DNA of 64,000 nucleotides from WHSW01 sp963828755 (GCA_963828755.1 CAWHFY010000007.1:31024-95023); one strand, 5' to 3'. Counted from the stretch's first letter, positions 17,525 through 26,197 are shown. Notes: generated by a model from the letters alone, not told the origin. Numbers and translations: made by a program.

Positions 17525-18094
17525 TCAGTGTGCTTCGTCGGCCGCGTGCGCCGGCGGGCGCGATTCTTCGGCCAACGAGGTCAGCTCGAGCACGCCGCGC
17601 GAGGCATCCTCGAGGACCTCGGTCGCCTCGTCCGCCGAGCGCGCGTAGAGCTCGACCAGCAGATGCACGATGATCCGCTCCTCGTCGTGCTTGTGGAAGC
17701 GCACGTGGGTGAAGAACTCTCGGGTTCCGGGGTCGCCGAAGGCCGCGTAGGTGAGGCTGTCGGCCGCCTCGGGGCCGGAGCAGGTCTCGACCGAGTCCTG
17801 GTCGACCGTGACCGTGCACGAGGCGACCCATGGGGTCCCGGCCACCATCCGCTCCCAGCGCTCGCCGATCGGGACGACGTGGCCCTCCTCGATCGACAGG
17901 TGGGGCTGGTCGTGCATGCAGTCGAGGCACTGGACGACCGCCTCCTGGATCTCCTCGACCCGCTCCGCCGTTTCGCCGGAGTCAGGATCGACGCGGATGA
18001 TTGCGTCGTAGTGGACCTGGGCCTCCAGTCGGGTCGACCAGCAGCGGTAGCAGCGAAGCCAGGCGCTGCGGTCGCCGTTGAGCTCGTTCATCAC
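17525..18094 (-). CDS. Hypothetical protein with two CxxC pairs
   Basis: 189 aa; I do not recognise the family. Two cysteine pairs, LRCYRCWSTR near residue 14 and VQCLDCMHDQ near residue 55, could form one zinc ribbon. The rest is acidic with beta segments (FFTHVRFHKHDEERIIVHLL) and a helical tail rich in Glu and Ala. There is no signal peptide or transmembrane segment. It sits in a minus-strand group with a GNAT and a glycosyltransferase, 25 bp after the GNAT stop. Confidence 0.7.
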   Translation of the reverse strand: MMNELNGDRSAWLRCYRCWSTRLEAQVHYDAIIRVDPDSGETAERVEEIQEAVVQCLDCMHDQPHLSIEEGHVVPIGERWERMVAGTPWVASCTVTVDQDSVETCSGPEAADSLTYAAFGDPGTREFFTHVRFHKHDEERIIVHLLVELYARSADEATEVLEDASRGVLELTSLAEESRPPAHAADEAH

Positions 18095-18119
18095 GCTCAG
18101 CGTAGCGCCGCTGGTTTCG

Positions 18120-18708
18120 CTAAGCGCGATCTGCAGGCTCGCTGGCGCTCGGCGCCCCGCCGTCGGCGACCCGCGCGTACATGAGCATGTCGCGGCGCTG
18201 CCCGGCCACGACCATGAACGACCGCAACAGGCCCTCGCGCGTGAAGCCGGCTTCCTCGGCGACTCGGAGCGACGGAGCGTTACCCGGCTCGATCCAGAGC
18301 TCGATCCGCTGCACCCCGAGCTCGGCGAACGCGTATTCGCTCAGCAGCGCGAGCGCCCGCTGCCCGGCGCCGCGCCCGCGGGCCTCGGCGGCGACCCAGT
18401 ACCCGGCCGAGCAGCGCCGGTGCACCGGGTCGATGTTGTGCAGCCCGACCGCTCCGATCAGCCGCTCGCTCTGCGCGTCGGCGATCACGGTCGCCAGGTC
18501 GGTGCCGGTTTCGAGCCCGGACCGCGACGACGCGCAGCCAGTGGCGCGCGTCGGACTCGCCGTAGGGGTCGGGCACGGTCGTGTAACGCAGCACGTCGGG
18601 GTCGCGGACCGCCTCGACCACCGCGGGGACGTCGGCGTCGGCCATGAGCCTCACGGTGACGACGTCGTCGCTGAGCCCAGCGGCCGGGAACTCAATCGGG
18701 CTGCTCAC
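18120..18708 (-). CDS. GNAT family acetyltransferase, RimJ-like (frame break)
   Basis: About 196 aa when corrected. Acetyl-CoA N-acetyltransferase of the RimJ/RimL-like type. Seen: VTVRLMADADVPAVVEAVRD, then, after an extra base near 18500, AVGLHNIDPVHRRCSAGYWV, ARGRGAGQRALALLSEYAF (acetyl-CoA loop), IELWIEPGNAPSLRVAEEAG and FTREGLLRSFMVV. The substrate is unknown. Its ATG overlaps the stop of the upstream glycosyltransferase (ATGA), so the two are translationally coupled. Confidence 0.85.
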
Positions 18709-20351
18709 GCCGGGCCCCTCGTCGGCTCCGGCCGCTCGCCGGCGCCGGCGGCGAGCCGTTCGAGCTCGGCGCGCAGCGCGGTCGCATAGCCGCGCGAGTC
18801 GTGGGTCGCGGCGACCGCTCGCCCGCCCGCCTCGCCGAGCCGCTCGAGCTCGGCGTCGTCGGCGGCGAGCACGGTGCGCAGCGCCGCGGTCAGCGAGCCG
18901 AGCGAGCGGGGCTCGCAGAGAACACCGTTCGATTCGTCCACGACGTCGCCGACGCCGAACGCGTCGGCGGCGAGCACCGGGAGTCCGAACGCCATCGCCT
19001 CGAGGATCGACCGCGGGACCGACTCGAGGTCGGACGGCAGCGCGAAGCAGTCCGAGAGCGCGTACCAGCTGGAGGTCTCGGCGGTCAGGCCGACGACCCG
19101 GATCCGCTCCCCGGCGCCCCCCATGCGCCCGATCGCCCGGCGCAGCGCGCGGGAGTACGGTCCGTCGCGGTCGCCGACCAGCGCGAGGCGCGCGTCCGGG
19201 AACTCGCCGGCGAGCCGGGCGAAGGCCAGCGCCAGGGTCGCCTGGGCCTTACGAGGCTCGATCGTCCCGATGCAGGTCACGATCCGTTCGTCGGGCCCGA
19301 AGCCGTGCTCGGCGCGCAGCCGCACGGGATCGAGCGAGGCGCGCTCGCGGGCCACCTGGTCGAGGTCGATCCCGTAGTCGACCTTGCGGGTCGCGTCGGG
19401 CGCCGCGTACGGCAGGTAGAGCTGGCGGGTTGCCTCGGCCTCGAACACGAGCCGGTCGGCGAGCCCGAACGAGGCAATGAACCGCGAGCGGACGTGATCG
19501 TCGAACGGCGGCCACGCCATCCGCGGGTAGTGCTCGACCGGGACGCTCTCGTGGATCGTCCACAGCGACGGGATCCCGAGCCGATCCGCGAGGTCGACGC
19601 CCGGGAAGGCGCGGGTCGTGTTGACCAGGGCGACGTTCGGGCGGAAGCCGTTGACCAGCCCGATCAGCTCGCGCATCCGCGACTCGTAGACCGAGCCGAC
19701 CCGCGGCTCCTGACCGATCACATGGACCTTCACGCCCCAGCGCTCGAGCTCCTCGCGGATCACGCCGTCGCTCTGGGTGAGCACGGTGCACTCGATCGAC
19801 CGGTCGGCGAGCAGCAGGCGCAGCAGCTCGTGCAGGTAGAGCTGGGCGCCGCCGAGGTCGAGCTGGTGGGTGACCGCGAGGATCCGCAGCGGCGCGCCGG
19901 CCGGCGCCGGGAGCGCGTCGGCGGCGGCGCGGGAGCGCAGAGTCGCGAGCCACTCGGGGTCCTCCGAAGGGACCGGCGACTCCGGCTCGACGACCATCGA
20001 GCGCGTCCCGAGTGGCTCGGCGCCGGCCTCGCCGTACGCGGTTGCTGCGACCGCCACCGAGCGGCCCGGCTCGAGCCCGACCAGGTCGACCGGCGCCTCC
20101 CAGCCCGCGATCGGTGCGCTGGGCACCGGCCAGCCGACATCCGGCCGCGGGATGCAGAACAGGCGGGCCCGCGTATTGCGCTCGCCGTCGATCGAGACCT
20201 CGACCCGATCGAGGCCGCGCTCCGCGAGACCCCAGCCGTGGATGCCGGCAAGCGGTTGCTCGAGCCTCCAGGTCTGCAGCTCGTCCAGCGTCGCGGCGGG
20301 CGGTCGGCGTCGTAGCCGCGCCAGCCGGCGCCTCGACCCGCCCCCGGTCAC
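18705..20351 (-). CDS. GT4-family glycosyltransferase with an extra N-terminal domain
   Basis: 548 aa, about 150 longer than a plain GT4 enzyme. Residues ~1-150 form an unassigned domain (WRLEQPLAGIHGWGLAERG, VEVSIDGERNTRARLF), beta-rich and carbohydrate-binding-like in feel. From about 155 the GT-B fold begins: ILAVTHQLDLGGAQLYLHEL, NTTRAFPGVDLADRLGIP, IGTIEPRKAQATLALAFARL, then the retaining-enzyme E-x7-E in SDLESVPRSILEAMAFG. It would transfer a sugar from a nucleotide sugar to an unknown acceptor. Its stop overlaps the GNAT start. It begins four bases after the ethylmalonyl-CoA mutase stop, although the functions look unrelated. Confidence 0.88.
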   Translation of the reverse strand: MTGGGSRRRLARLRRRPPAATLDELQTWRLEQPLAGIHGWGLAERGLDRVEVSIDGERNTRARLFCIPRPDVGWPVPSAPIAGWEAPVDLVGLEPGRSVAVAATAYGEAGAEPLGTRSMVVEPESPVPSEDPEWLATLRSRAAADALPAPAGAPLRILAVTHQLDLGGAQLYLHELLRLLLADRSIECTVLTQSDGVIREELERWGVKVHVIGQEPRVGSVYESRMRELIGLVNGFRPNVALVNTTRAFPGVDLADRLGIPSLWTIHESVPVEHYPRMAWPPFDDHVRSRFIASFGLADRLVFEAEATRQLYLPYAAPDATRKVDYGIDLDQVARERASLDPVRLRAEHGFGPDERIVTCIGTIEPRKAQATLALAFARLAGEFPDARLALVGDRDGPYSRALRRAIGRMGGAGERIRVVGLTAETSSWYALSDCFALPSDLESVPRSILEAMAFGLPVLAADAFGVGDVVDESNGVLCEPRSLGSLTAALRTVLAADDAELERLGEAGGRAVAATHDSRGYATALRAELERLAAGAGERPEPTRGPA

Positions 20352-20355
20352 GGGC

Positions 20356-22350
20356 TCAGGCGGGTGCGGGGGAGCCGGCGCGCGCGCCGACGAGATCCAC
20401 GATCTCGCCCATGATCCGGTTGACGTCGAAGTCCTTCGGCGTGTAGACGCCGGCGACGCCGAGCTCGCGCAGCTTCTCCGCGTCGGCGACCGGAATGATC
20501 CCGCCGACCACGACCGGGACGTCGACCTCGCGCTCGCGCAGCAGGCGGACGGTCTCGGGGATCAGCTCGAGGTGCGAGCCGGAGAGGATCGAGAGGCCGA
20601 CCACGTCGACGTCCTCCTCGAGCGCCGAGGCGGCGATCTGCTCCGGGGTCAGGCGGATCCCCTGGTAGATGACCTCCATGCCGACGTCGCGGGCGCGCAC
20701 GGCAATTTGCTCGGCGCCGTTGGAGTGGCCGTCGAGGCCGGGCTTACCGACCAGGATCCGCGGCCGGTGCCCGATCCGCTGGGCGAGCTCGTCGACCCGG
20801 CCGCGGATCTGGGCGAGCAGCTCCTCGTTGCCGCCGGCGGCGGCGCCCGAGACGCCGGTGGGCGCGCGGTAGTCGCCGAACACATCGCGCAGCGTCTGCG
20901 ACCACTCGCCGGTGGTCGCGCCCGCCTTCGCGGCCGCGATCGTCGCCGGCATGATGTTCACGCTCTCGTCGCGCGCGGCAGCCGCGAGCTCGCCGAGCGC
21001 CCGTTCGACTGCCCCGTTGTCGCGCTCGGCCTTCCACTCCTCGAGCGCCTCGCGGCGCTCGCGTTCGACCTCGGGGTCGGGCGTGAGAATGCCGCCGTCG
21101 GCGCCCGCGGTCAGCGGGGAGTCCTCGCCCTCGACGAAGCAGTTCTGGCCGACGACCTTGATCTCCTCGCGCTCGATCTTGGCGATTCGCTCGCGGTGCG
21201 ACTCGACCAGGCGCGCCTTCATGTAGGCGACCGCCTCGACCGCTCCGCCCTGCTCGGCGACCACGGCCATCTCCTCGCGGGCGCCCTCGGCAAGCTCGGC
21301 GACCAGGCCGTCCATCACCTTCGAGCCCTCGAAGATGTCGGGGTACTCGAGCAGGTCGGTCTCGAACGCGAGCACCTGCTGGATCCGCAGGCTCCACTGC
21401 TGGTCCCAGGGCCGCGGCAGGCCGAGCGCCTCGTTCCAGGCGGGAAGCTGAATCGCGCGGGCGCGGGCGTTGCGCCCCAGCGTCACCCCAAGCGCTTCCA
21501 GCACGATCCGCTGGACGTTGTTCTCGGGCTGGGCCTCGGTCAGGCCGAGGCTGTTGACCTGGACGCCGTAACGCATCCGCAGGAGCTTCGGCTCGGTGAC
21601 CCCGTAGCGCTCGCGCCCGATCTGCTCCCACAGCTCGGACATCGCGCGCAGCTTCGCGTGCTCCTCGACGAAGCGGACCCCGGCGTTGACGAAGAAGGAG
21701 ATCCGCCCGAACACCTTCGGGAAGTCCGCCTCGGCGACCTGGCCGCGCGCCTTGACCTCGTCGAGCACGGCGATCGCCGTGCACATCGCGTAGGCGATCT
21801 CCTGCACCGGGGTCGCCCCGGCCTCCTGGAGGTGATAGCTGCAGACGTTGGTCGGGTTCCAGCTCGGGATCTCGTTGACGCTGAAGGCGACCGTGTCGGC
21901 GATCAGCCGCATCGACGGGCCGGGCGGGAAGGCGTAGGTCCCGCGCGACAGGTACTCCTTGATGATGTCGTTCTGGGTCGTGCCCTTGAGCGCGTGGCGG
22001 TCGACGCCGTTCTCGTCGGCGACCGTGACGTAGAGGCCGAGCAGCCAGGCGGCGGTCGCGTTGATCGTCATCGAGGTGTTCATCTCGTCGAGCGGGATCC
22101 CATCGAGCAGCGCGTGCATGTCGCCCTTGTGGGCGACCGAGACGCCGACCTTTCCGACCTCGCCGCGGGCGAGGACGTGATCCGGGTCGTAGCCCGTCTG
22201 GGTTGGCAGGTCGAAGGCGACCGAGAGCCCCGTCTGGCCCTTGGCCAGGTTGCGGCGGTACAGCTCGTTCGATCGCCGGGCGTCCGAGTGCCCGGCGTAG
22301 GTGCGCATCACCCAGGGGCGGTCCGGCTCTGAGAGGCGGTGTTCGCTCAT
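20356..22350 (-). CDS. ecm: Ethylmalonyl-CoA mutase (MeaA-like, B12-dependent)
   Basis: 664 aa. Coenzyme-B12 mutase that converts ethylmalonyl-CoA to methylsuccinyl-CoA. Seen: RTYAGHSDARRSNELYRRNL, LSVAFDLPTQTGYDPDHVLA, LPAWNEALGLPRPWDQQWSL, which is closer to MeaA/Ecm than to methylmalonyl-CoA mutase, and a C-terminal B12 domain with DGHSNG (D-x-H-x-x-G), LSILSGSH and VVVGGIIP. Catalytic and B12 domains are on one chain, as in Ecm. The ATG at 22350 is chosen for MSEHRLSEPDRPW, the normal start. Crotonyl-CoA carboxylase/reductase is 4 kb away. Methylmalonyl-CoA mutase is the alternative, judged less likely from the core sequence. Confidence 0.9.
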   Translation of the reverse strand: MSEHRLSEPDRPWVMRTYAGHSDARRSNELYRRNLAKGQTGLSVAFDLPTQTGYDPDHVLARGEVGKVGVSVAHKGDMHALLDGIPLDEMNTSMTINATAAWLLGLYVTVADENGVDRHALKGTTQNDIIKEYLSRGTYAFPPGPSMRLIADTVAFSVNEIPSWNPTNVCSYHLQEAGATPVQEIAYAMCTAIAVLDEVKARGQVAEADFPKVFGRISFFVNAGVRFVEEHAKLRAMSELWEQIGRERYGVTEPKLLRMRYGVQVNSLGLTEAQPENNVQRIVLEALGVTLGRNARARAIQLPAWNEALGLPRPWDQQWSLRIQQVLAFETDLLEYPDIFEGSKVMDGLVAELAEGAREEMAVVAEQGGAVEAVAYMKARLVESHRERIAKIEREEIKVVGQNCFVEGEDSPLTAGADGGILTPDPEVERERREALEEWKAERDNGAVERALGELAAAARDESVNIMPATIAAAKAGATTGEWSQTLRDVFGDYRAPTGVSGAAAGGNEELLAQIRGRVDELAQRIGHRPRILVGKPGLDGHSNGAEQIAVRARDVGMEVIYQGIRLTPEQIAASALEEDVDVVGLSILSGSHLELIPETVRLLREREVDVPVVVGGIIPVADAEKLRELGVAGVYTPKDFDVNRIMGEIVDLVGARAGSPAPA

Positions 22351-22402
22351 CGGCTCATTGTCCCAGGTACAAGCGAGCCGGGTCCGGGTAGCGTCGGCGC
22401 GG

Positions 22403-23236
22403 ATGGTCCGCACGATCGACACGATGCACCTCGGCCGTGACCGGGTGATCGCCGCGCACGCGGTCGGCGAGCTGATCATCGATCCTGGCCCGGAGTCCGC
22501 GCTCGGCAACTGGATCGACTCGCTCGAGGTCGAGCCGCGGGCGGTGCTGCTCACCCACATCCACCTCGACCACGCGGGCGCCACCGGCACGCTGGTGCGC
22601 CGCTTGCCGCGGTTGCGGGTGTACGTGAGCGAGTTCGGCGCCCCGCACCTGGTCGATCCGTCGCGGCTGCTGCGCAGCGCCGGGCGCCTCTACGGCGAGG
22701 ACAACATGGAGACGCTGTGGGGGGAGGTGGCACCCGTCCCGGAGGGCAACGTGATCGCGCTCGCCGGCGGTGAGGAGGTCGAGGGCTTTCGCGCCGAGCA
22801 CGTCCCCGGCCACGCCAGCCACCACCTCGCCTGGCTCGACCTCGAGCGCGGCGACGCCTACGTCGGCGACATGGCCGGGGTCAGGATCCCCCCGAGCGAG
22901 GTCACCCTGGCGCCGACGCCGCCGCCCGAGGTCGACGTGGAGGCCTGGCTCGACTCGGCCGACCGGATCGAGGCGATGCAGCCCGAGCGGCTTCGGATGA
23001 CCCACTTCGGCGAGGTGGCCGAGGTCGGCGAGCAGCTCGACCGGGTACGCGAGGCGCTGCTGCGCGAGCTCGAGCTCGCCCGCGACGGCCGCGAAGCCTT
23101 CCTGGCCGCGTTCGAGGCCGAGATCCACGATCATGCCGATCCGCAGACCGCGGCGGCGATGGTCCAGGCGACGCCCCCCGAACAGCAGTGGCTGGGCCTG
23201 GAGCGCTATCTGCGCAAGCGCGCGGAGGCCGGGTAG
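22403..23236 (+). CDS. Metallo-beta-lactamase-fold hydrolase
   Basis: 277 aa. Seen: the zinc motif LLTHIHLDHAGA (HxHxDH), GEVAPVPEGNVIALAGG, AEHVPGHASHHLAWL with the next histidine, GDAYVGDMAG with the bridging Asp, and MTHFGEV with the last histidine. All metal ligands of a dinuclear hydrolase are present. The helical C-terminal extension after about residue 210 resembles the lid of lactonase/glyoxalase-II-like members. The substrate is unknown; a thioester or lactone is plausible. Confidence 0.88.
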   Translation: MVRTIDTMHLGRDRVIAAHAVGELIIDPGPESALGNWIDSLEVEPRAVLLTHIHLDHAGATGTLVRRLPRLRVYVSEFGAPHLVDPSRLLRSAGRLYGEDNMETLWGEVAPVPEGNVIALAGGEEVEGFRAEHVPGHASHHLAWLDLERGDAYVGDMAGVRIPPSEVTLAPTPPPEVDVEAWLDSADRIEAMQPERLRMTHFGEVAEVGEQLDRVREALLRELELARDGREAFLAAFEAEIHDHADPQTAAAMVQATPPEQQWLGLERYLRKRAEAG

Positions 23237-23320
23237 GCGTCCGATGAAATTCCCCGCCCGCACCTTCCGGTGCGCGGGGGTGTTGAGGGTTGATCAGCGG
23301 CTACGCTTCGCCCGTACGAC

Positions 23321-24025
23321 GTGAGAACCGACCGTGACAAGCCAAGTTTCCGCCGCCGCGGCGCGCTCGCGGCGGTCGTCGCGTGCCTCCTCGGGGTCGG
23401 CGCCGCGACCGCGATCGCCGAGGTCACCGTCTACGACAACGACATGTCGAGCCAGGGCGACTTCCGCGAGATCCTGCGATCGGGCGGCGGCAAGCGGTGC
23501 GACAAGAAGTACCGCGAGAAGAGCAAGGTGATGCTCGCGTCGGTCAAGAAGAGCCCGACCACGTGCTCGTTCCGCCCACCGGTGCAGGGCGACGACGAGC
23601 TCCCCAACCAGGGTGTCTCGATCGACGGCAAGATCCTCAAGTCGACCCCGAAGTCGGTCCGGGGTGGCGCCTTCATCGAGGCGACCGTGAGGGCCGGCGG
23701 CAGCAACACCGGCTACTCGTTCCGGATCTTCCCGCAGCGGAAGCGCTACGAGCTGACCCGCGGGCCCTCCGGCGGCGGCTTCCCCTCGAAGGGCAAGAGC
23801 GACGCGATCAAGAAGGTCAACGAGCGCAATCGGATCGAGATCATCGCCACCGGCGCCGAGATCCGCGCCCTCGTCAACGGCAAGGAGGTCGCCAAGGTCA
23901 GCGACTCCAACCCCGGCCAGGTCCAGGGCCACAAGGTGCGCTTCGCCCTCGGCAGCCGCGCCAACAAGGACGAGAAGGTCGTCGGCACCTTCAAGCGCGT
24001 CGCGGTCTCCGTCCCGGACCCCTAA
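23321..24025 (+). CDS. Secreted hypothetical protein, concanavalin-like in feel
   Basis: 234 aa with a GTG start. A signal peptide, ALAAVVACLLGVGAATAIAE, follows an arginine-rich start (PSFRRRG), so it is exported, possibly by Tat. The mature part is basic and beta-rich, with GAFIEATVRAGGSNTGYSFR, NRIEIIATGAEIRALVNGKE and HKVRFALGS. This 'R.ei.a.g..i.alvNGk.v' run resembles LamG/3-keto-disaccharide hydrolase-type sandwich domains. Two cysteines (KRCDKK, TTCSF) may pair. Function unknown. It lies 22 bp before the clpS start. Confidence 0.7.
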   Translation: MRTDRDKPSFRRRGALAAVVACLLGVGAATAIAEVTVYDNDMSSQGDFREILRSGGGKRCDKKYREKSKVMLASVKKSPTTCSFRPPVQGDDELPNQGVSIDGKILKSTPKSVRGGAFIEATVRAGGSNTGYSFRIFPQRKRYELTRGPSGGGFPSKGKSDAIKKVNERNRIEIIATGAEIRALVNGKEVAKVSDSNPGQVQGHKVRFALGSRANKDEKVVGTFKRVAVSVPDP

Positions 24026-24047
24026 ACCGGCACCAAGGGGAAGCGCG

Positions 24048-24338
24048 ATCACGACCGAGACGATCGAGCGCCCGCGCAGCGCCGGCCCGGGATCCGGCGT
24101 CGGCGGCAACTTCAACGTGATCGTCCTCAACGACGACCACAACACCTTCGACCACGTGGCCCGCACGCTCGCCAACGTGATTCCCGGGGTCAGCCTCGAC
24201 CGCGGCTACGCGTTCGCCGACCGGATCCACAGCTCGGGCCAGGCGATCGTCTGGACCGGCCCCCGCGAGCCGGCGGAGCTCTACTGGGAGCAGCTCTCGG
24301 CCGCCGGCCTCACGATGGCGCCGCTCGAGCGCGCTTAG
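24048..24338 (+). CDS. clpS: ATP-dependent Clp protease adaptor ClpS
   Basis: 96 aa. ClpS delivers N-degron substrates to the Clp unfoldase. Seen: FNVIVLNDDHNTFDHVARTL, with the N-D-D N-degron contacts, and RIHSSGQAIVWTGPREPAEL, with the conserved histidine. The usual methionine gate after NDD is not kept. No ATG, GTG or TTG lies in frame between the preceding region and residue 24. The best start is ATC at 24048, seven bases after AAGGGG, giving (M)TTETIERPRSAGPG. GTG 24117 would remove the whole N-terminal extension. An ATG misread as ATC is the other explanation. Confidence 0.87.
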   Translation: MTTETIERPRSAGPGSGVGGNFNVIVLNDDHNTFDHVARTLANVIPGVSLDRGYAFADRIHSSGQAIVWTGPREPAELYWEQLSAAGLTMAPLERA

Positions 24339-24385
24339 CCGGCCCCGCGCGCCACGCCACGCCGCAACGCCGCGCCGCTACTGCG

Positions 24386-24436
24386 CGCCGAGATTCATCT
24401 CAACCACCTCATGGGTGGTCAGGGTGAAACTCGGCG
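24386..24436. terminator. 51-bp nested inverted repeat between convergent genes
   Basis: Three nested stems share one axis: CGCCGAG/CTCGGCG (7 of 7), TTCATC/GGTGAA (6 pairs, one wobble) and ACCACC/GGTGGT (6 of 6), with a TCATG loop and a TCA/CAG internal loop. It lies in the 108 bp between the clpS stop and the stop of a minus-strand gene, so a bidirectional terminator is the simple reading. There is no T-run on either side. Confidence 0.65.
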
Positions 24437-24446
24437 GGAGTCGGGC

Positions 24447-24824
24447 CTAGTGGGCGCGGCGGGGGAGGCTGATGATCTGGCCCGCGGGCGAGCCGCCGAC
24501 CGCCGGCCGGTTGCGGCCGCGCCCGATCAGGCGCGCGCCGCGCTGGCGACGCCGGGCGGGGCGCTGGCGCAGCTGAGAGGCCCGCAGGCGAAGCAGCGCC
24601 TGCAACTCGCTGGTCGGGCGGAACGGGTCCGCGATCAGCTCGCCGCTCGTCAGCGAGATCGCCGCGACCAGGCGGCCGTCGACCTCGGCGCCGAGCACCG
24701 GGCCCTCGGGCACCTGCCGGGTGTCGCGCTCGGCGAGCTCGGCCAGCTGCGCGGCGTCCGCGTCGGTGTGGTCCACCCGCCGGATTGTCATCGCCGTGTT
24801 GATCTGGGTCTCGGTGCTGATCAT
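24447..24824 (-). CDS. Hypothetical protein, GNAT-like N-terminus, Arg-rich tail
   Basis: About 125 aa from ATG 24824, which follows GAGGTGA by a good distance; GTG 24833 is the alternative. The core MTIRRVDHTDADAAQLAELA and VPEGPVLGAEVDGRLVAAIS, then GELIADPFRPTSELQALLRL, resembles a short actinobacterial family in which a 'va.vDGr.vAA.sl..g...aDPFRpT.el..lLrlRa' strand-helix unit is the whole protein. The tail is strongly basic and probably disordered. Function unknown. It is transcribed divergently from the LysR gene. Confidence 0.65.
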   Translation of the reverse strand: MISTETQINTAMTIRRVDHTDADAAQLAELAERDTRQVPEGPVLGAEVDGRLVAAISLTSGELIADPFRPTSELQALLRLRASQLRQRPARRRQRGARLIGRGRNRPAVGGSPAGQIISLPRRAH

Positions 24825-24923
24825 CTGCTTCACCTCGCTCGTCGATCCGTGTCGCTATTCAGGGTCTCGCGGAGGCTGCATTAGCGCAACATGGATAATT
24901 GACCGCGTTGATAAGCTCACCTA

Positions 24924-25862
24924 ATGCTCGATGTAAAGCGACTGCGGATCCTGCGTGAGGTCGCCCAGCAGGGGTCGTTCTCGGCCGCCGGCGACGCGCT
25001 CTTCCTCTCGCAGTCCGCGGTCAGCCAGCAGATCGCGACGCTCGAGCGCGAGGTCGGGATGCAGCTGCTCGACCGCACCCGCGAGGGCCCGAAGCTGACC
25101 GACGCCGGGCGGGTGCTCGTCTCCCACGCCGAGGCCGCGATCGCCCGCCTCGACGAGGCCGAGCGCGAGCTCGCCGCGATCGCGGGGCTCGAGGGCGGCG
25201 AACTGCGCCTGGCGAGCTTTCCGAGCGCGAGCGCGACCCTGCTCACGGAGGCCGTGTCGACCTTTCACCGTCGCCACCCGGCCGTGCGCTTGAGCGTCGC
25301 CGACGCCGAGCCCGAGGAATCGCTCCCGCGACTGCGGGCGGGCGAGCTCGACCTGGCGCTGACCTTCGACTACACCTCGCGCCCGAAGCAAGACGAGCGC
25401 GACCTCGATCGACGCCTCGTGCTGACCGAGTCGATGCACGTGGCGGTGCCGAAGTCGCACGAGCTCGCCTCCCGGAGCGTCGTTCCGCTCGCTGAGCTCG
25501 CGGACGTTGAATGGCTCTGCGGCTCGCGCCCGAGCACATGCGGGGAGGTCATCTTCGACGCTTGCCGAAGCGCCGGCTTCGAGCCGCGGATCGGCTTCGA
25601 GTCGGACGATTACCACGTCATGCAGGGGTTCATCGCCGCCGGGCTCGGAGTGACCCTGCTCCCCGACCTGGCGCTGGCGACCCTGCGATCCGACCTCGTC
25701 GTGCGGCCAACCGACCCGAAGCCGCCCGAGCGCCGCGTGTGGGCGGCTGCCCGCGCGGAGGGCTCGCGCTCGCCGGCGACCGAGGAGATGCTCTCGATCC
25801 TCGTCGAGGTCGGCGACTCGTTCGCGGCGCGAACCGCGAAGCGCCTCGAGCTCGCCGCCTAG
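24924..25862 (+). CDS. LysR family transcriptional regulator
   Basis: 312 aa. N-terminal winged HTH (LRILREVAQQGSFSAAGDAL, LSQSAVSQQIATLEREVGMQ) and a LysR effector domain (GELRLASFPSASATLLTEAV, YHVMQGFIAAGLGVTLLPDL). The ligand is unknown. The ATG is at 24924. The 90-99 bp divergent gap to the neighbouring small gene is unusually AT-rich (GGATAATTGACC, TTGATAAGC), as expected of the autoregulatory region of a LysR protein. Whether it controls the neighbour, ccr or both cannot be told. Confidence 0.92.
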   Translation: MLDVKRLRILREVAQQGSFSAAGDALFLSQSAVSQQIATLEREVGMQLLDRTREGPKLTDAGRVLVSHAEAAIARLDEAERELAAIAGLEGGELRLASFPSASATLLTEAVSTFHRRHPAVRLSVADAEPEESLPRLRAGELDLALTFDYTSRPKQDERDLDRRLVLTESMHVAVPKSHELASRSVVPLAELADVEWLCGSRPSTCGEVIFDACRSAGFEPRIGFESDDYHVMQGFIAAGLGVTLLPDLALATLRSDLVVRPTDPKPPERRVWAAARAEGSRSPATEEMLSILVEVGDSFAARTAKRLELAA

Positions 25863-25869
25863 GCTCCCG

Positions 25870-26160
25870 CTAGGCGGAGTGGCCGTTGGTGCTCAGCTTC
25901 GCCTCGGCGACGCGAGCATGCCAATGCTGGTCGACGGGCTTGTGGTAGTAGCTGAGCGCCGCCTGGCGCAGGGCCGACAGCTCGTCCGAGAACCACCAGC
26001 GCTCGTGGTCGGCGCGGCTCTCCCAAACGGTCGTTTGGCGGAGGTGGAGGGTGTCGTCCTCGTTGCGGGTCATGAACGCCGCCTTGGCCCCGTACGCGAG
26101 GGCGCGATCGAGCGCCGGAGTCCAGATCTCGAGGAAGGCGTCGCGCCGCCAGGGCGTCAC
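25870..26160 (-). CDS. Small hypothetical protein downstream of ccr
   Basis: 96 aa from GTG 26160. The sequence (FLEIWTPALDRALAYGAKAA, LRQTTVWESRADHERWWFSD) has an aromatic, alpha/beta look compatible with a dimeric alpha-beta barrel, but I do not recognise the family. In-frame sequence before the GTG (EVHYIEWHV) also reads like protein, and an ATG at 26194 would reach it if two bases were missing, so the true N-terminus may be ~11 residues longer. It lies directly after the ccr stop, so is probably cotranscribed. Confidence 0.55.
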   Translation of the reverse strand: MTPWRRDAFLEIWTPALDRALAYGAKAAFMTRNEDDTLHLRQTTVWESRADHERWWFSDELSALRQAALSYYHKPVDQHWHARVAEAKLSTNGHSA

Positions 26161-26197
26161 GTGCCATTCGATGTAGTGGACCTCTTCGCGTCATCGC

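Noticed and set aside
20356..22350. Methylmalonyl-CoA mutase
   Set aside because: The core blocks (LPTQTGYDPDHVLA, PAWNEALGLPRPWDQQ) and the window context match the ethylmalonyl-CoA mutase/MeaA branch better.
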